This document shows positions 63,278 to 64,000 of a stretch of 64,000 bases of DNA, in pieces. A model generated the notes under the pieces. The model searched no databases and was not told the DNA's origin. It worked only from the letters and a program-made list of their open reading frames with translations. The DNA lies in the IMG/VR virus record IMGVR_UViG_3300033179_000001, positions 20,711 through 84,710 of that record; one strand, given 5' to 3'. The translations under genes and the position numbers were made by a program. Within the stretch, counting starts at the first letter, position 1, and every line of letters begins with the position of its first letter. Source of the stretch: a virus.

Positions 63278-63855
63278 TCTGCCGCTTCCTGCAGGCTGAT
63301 GAGATCAGTGCGCAAACCACCGTATATTGCGATCAGGATACTTTCAGCGCGGTTGTGAAAGCCCTGCACGTCGCTGACGACGCCTTTCCTGGTCTTGGTC
63401 GGAAGCCACTGGCGAGCGCTCGGACAGAGTTCCACAGCTCTTGCAATAGACTGGCTCTTGTTCTCGCCGATCAAATTCAAAGCTCGTTTCCAAACGGTTG
63501 ATTGGATATAGACCGTATCGATTCCAAACAAATCAACGGTATTTTCAAGCGCGCCAGCCGCACGAAGATAGCGCCCAGAGCTTGCGCTTCCCATGGCTCT
63601 CCGGTTGCCGAATTTATCTGGAATCGACGGCATCGTATTTGCGTTTTCCACGTAGGCAAGGTGCGGGTCCATCTTTTCTAACCAATCAAAGAATGCTTGG
63701 CCGTCGATTCGCTTTGCCGTTTCCTCTCCGCGCGTAGGTATATCCAGTACACCCAAAATTTCAGGAACCTTTGCCCCGTCTGCATATCCGAAGACTGCCG
63801 CCGTAGCGCTTGCAAGCCCGGGATCAACGCCAAGCACACGAATCACTTTGCTCAT
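63274..63855 (-). CDS. RuvC-like Holliday junction resolvase
   Basis: The 193-residue protein has 'VLGVDPGLASATAAV' with the first catalytic Asp, 'LAYVENANTMP' with the Glu, and C-terminal 'HNRAESILIAIYG' with the last acidic residue. This is the RNase H-fold resolvase pattern. The ATG at 63855 has GAGAGGGAA. A second resolvase of RusA type lies in the tRNA array. Confidence 0.8.
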   Translation of the reverse strand: MSKVIRVLGVDPGLASATAAVFGYADGAKVPEILGVLDIPTRGEETAKRIDGQAFFDWLEKMDPHLAYVENANTMPSIPDKFGNRRAMGSASSGRYLRAAGALENTVDLFGIDTVYIQSTVWKRALNLIGENKSQSIARAVELCPSARQWLPTKTRKGVVSDVQGFHNRAESILIAIYGGLRTDLISLQEAAE

Positions 63856-63869
63856 ATATTCCCTCTCAC

Positions 63870-63911
63870 AAAAATGCCCAAGGATCACGCGGCTCCTTGG
63901 GCATTTTCGCT
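63870..63911. terminator. Strong hairpin terminator
   Basis: ATGCCCAAGGA/TCCTTGGGCAT, 11 perfect pairs with a 9-base loop. T-runs lie on both sides (TTTTTG on minus, TTTTCGCTTTT on plus), so it may work in both directions. Confidence 0.8.
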
Positions 63912-63938
63912 TTTATACTCTGCAGCGCATAAAATAAG

Positions 63939-64000
63939 TTAGGCCGCGTTGCTCTCTTCGTCCGGTTCCGGCGAAGGCGCATTCGGTCCCGGAACGATCG
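63939..64000 (-). CDS. C-terminus of an acidic-tailed protein (partial)
   Basis: The open frame ends in TAA and encodes 'PGPNAPSPEPDEESNAA', an acidic Pro-rich tail. Such tails are common in single-strand DNA-binding or recombination proteins, but the domain lies outside the window. Confidence 0.4.
   Translation of the reverse strand, partial: IVPGPNAPSPEPDEESNAA

Noticed and set aside
1-64000. CRISPR array, insertion sequence, integrase or attachment site
   Set aside because: No regularly spaced repeats, transposase or integrase motifs, or att-like tRNA duplication were seen.

Overview
The window is part of a large double-stranded DNA tailed phage. A terminase, portal, scaffold, capsid, head-tail adaptor, tail-hub and tailspike set identifies it. 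The podovirus-like order (portal, scaffold, capsid, adaptor, beta-propeller-like hub, internal virion proteins, no tape measure seen) suggests a short tail. Several small proteins look like relatives known from phages of Alphaproteobacteria, so a rhizobial-type host is likely; this is an inference. No integrase or repressor was seen.

Layout. 1-3.25 kb (plus strand): the end of a HisF-like gene, a cytidylyltransferase (SpsF type), a pseudaminic-acid-associated methylase, a small exoribonuclease and an HNH endonuclease, a piece of a surface-sugar pathway that starts left of the window. 3.2-33.3 kb (minus strand): the virion genes, read from 33.3 kb downward: capsid-like paralogue, terminase, portal, tail fibres, scaffold, major capsid gene interrupted by a group I intron with a GIY-YIG endonuclease, Maf/MptE-like Rossmann protein, adaptor, hub, internal virion proteins, ADP-ribosyltransferase, collar protein and tailspike. 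33.4-37.1 kb (minus): 35 readable tRNA genes covering all 20 amino acids, plus a tRNA whose halves are in reversed order, two further structured RNAs, a RusA-like resolvase and a 40-residue protein. A sigma70-like promoter lies upstream and a terminator downstream. 37.5-52.8 kb (minus): many small, overlapping accessory genes, including a cassette of PTH2-like peptidyl-tRNA hydrolase plus two tRNAs with amber (CUA) anticodons. 52.9-57.0 kb (plus): early-type small genes and a PP-loop protein. 57-64 kb (minus): replication and modification genes: helicase-loader-like protein, DpdA-like transglycosylase, ProQ/FinO-like RNA chaperone, two DNA methyltransferases, HNH-AP2 endonuclease and RuvC-like resolvase.

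The most striking signal concerns translation. The PTH2-like gene has a good ribosome binding site and ATG followed by an in-frame TAG at codon 3. Its two downstream tRNAs read UAG. At three TAG-terminated late genes (ADP-ribosyltransferase, second Rossmann protein, capsid paralogue) the next reading frame continues in phase, and twice that downstream frame has no ATG. Together this suggests regulated amber read-through, although TAG is still used as an ordinary stop in a few small genes. A second strong signal is the reversed-order tRNA at 36.83-36.91 kb, whose 7-bp acceptor and 5-bp anticodon stems pair fully.
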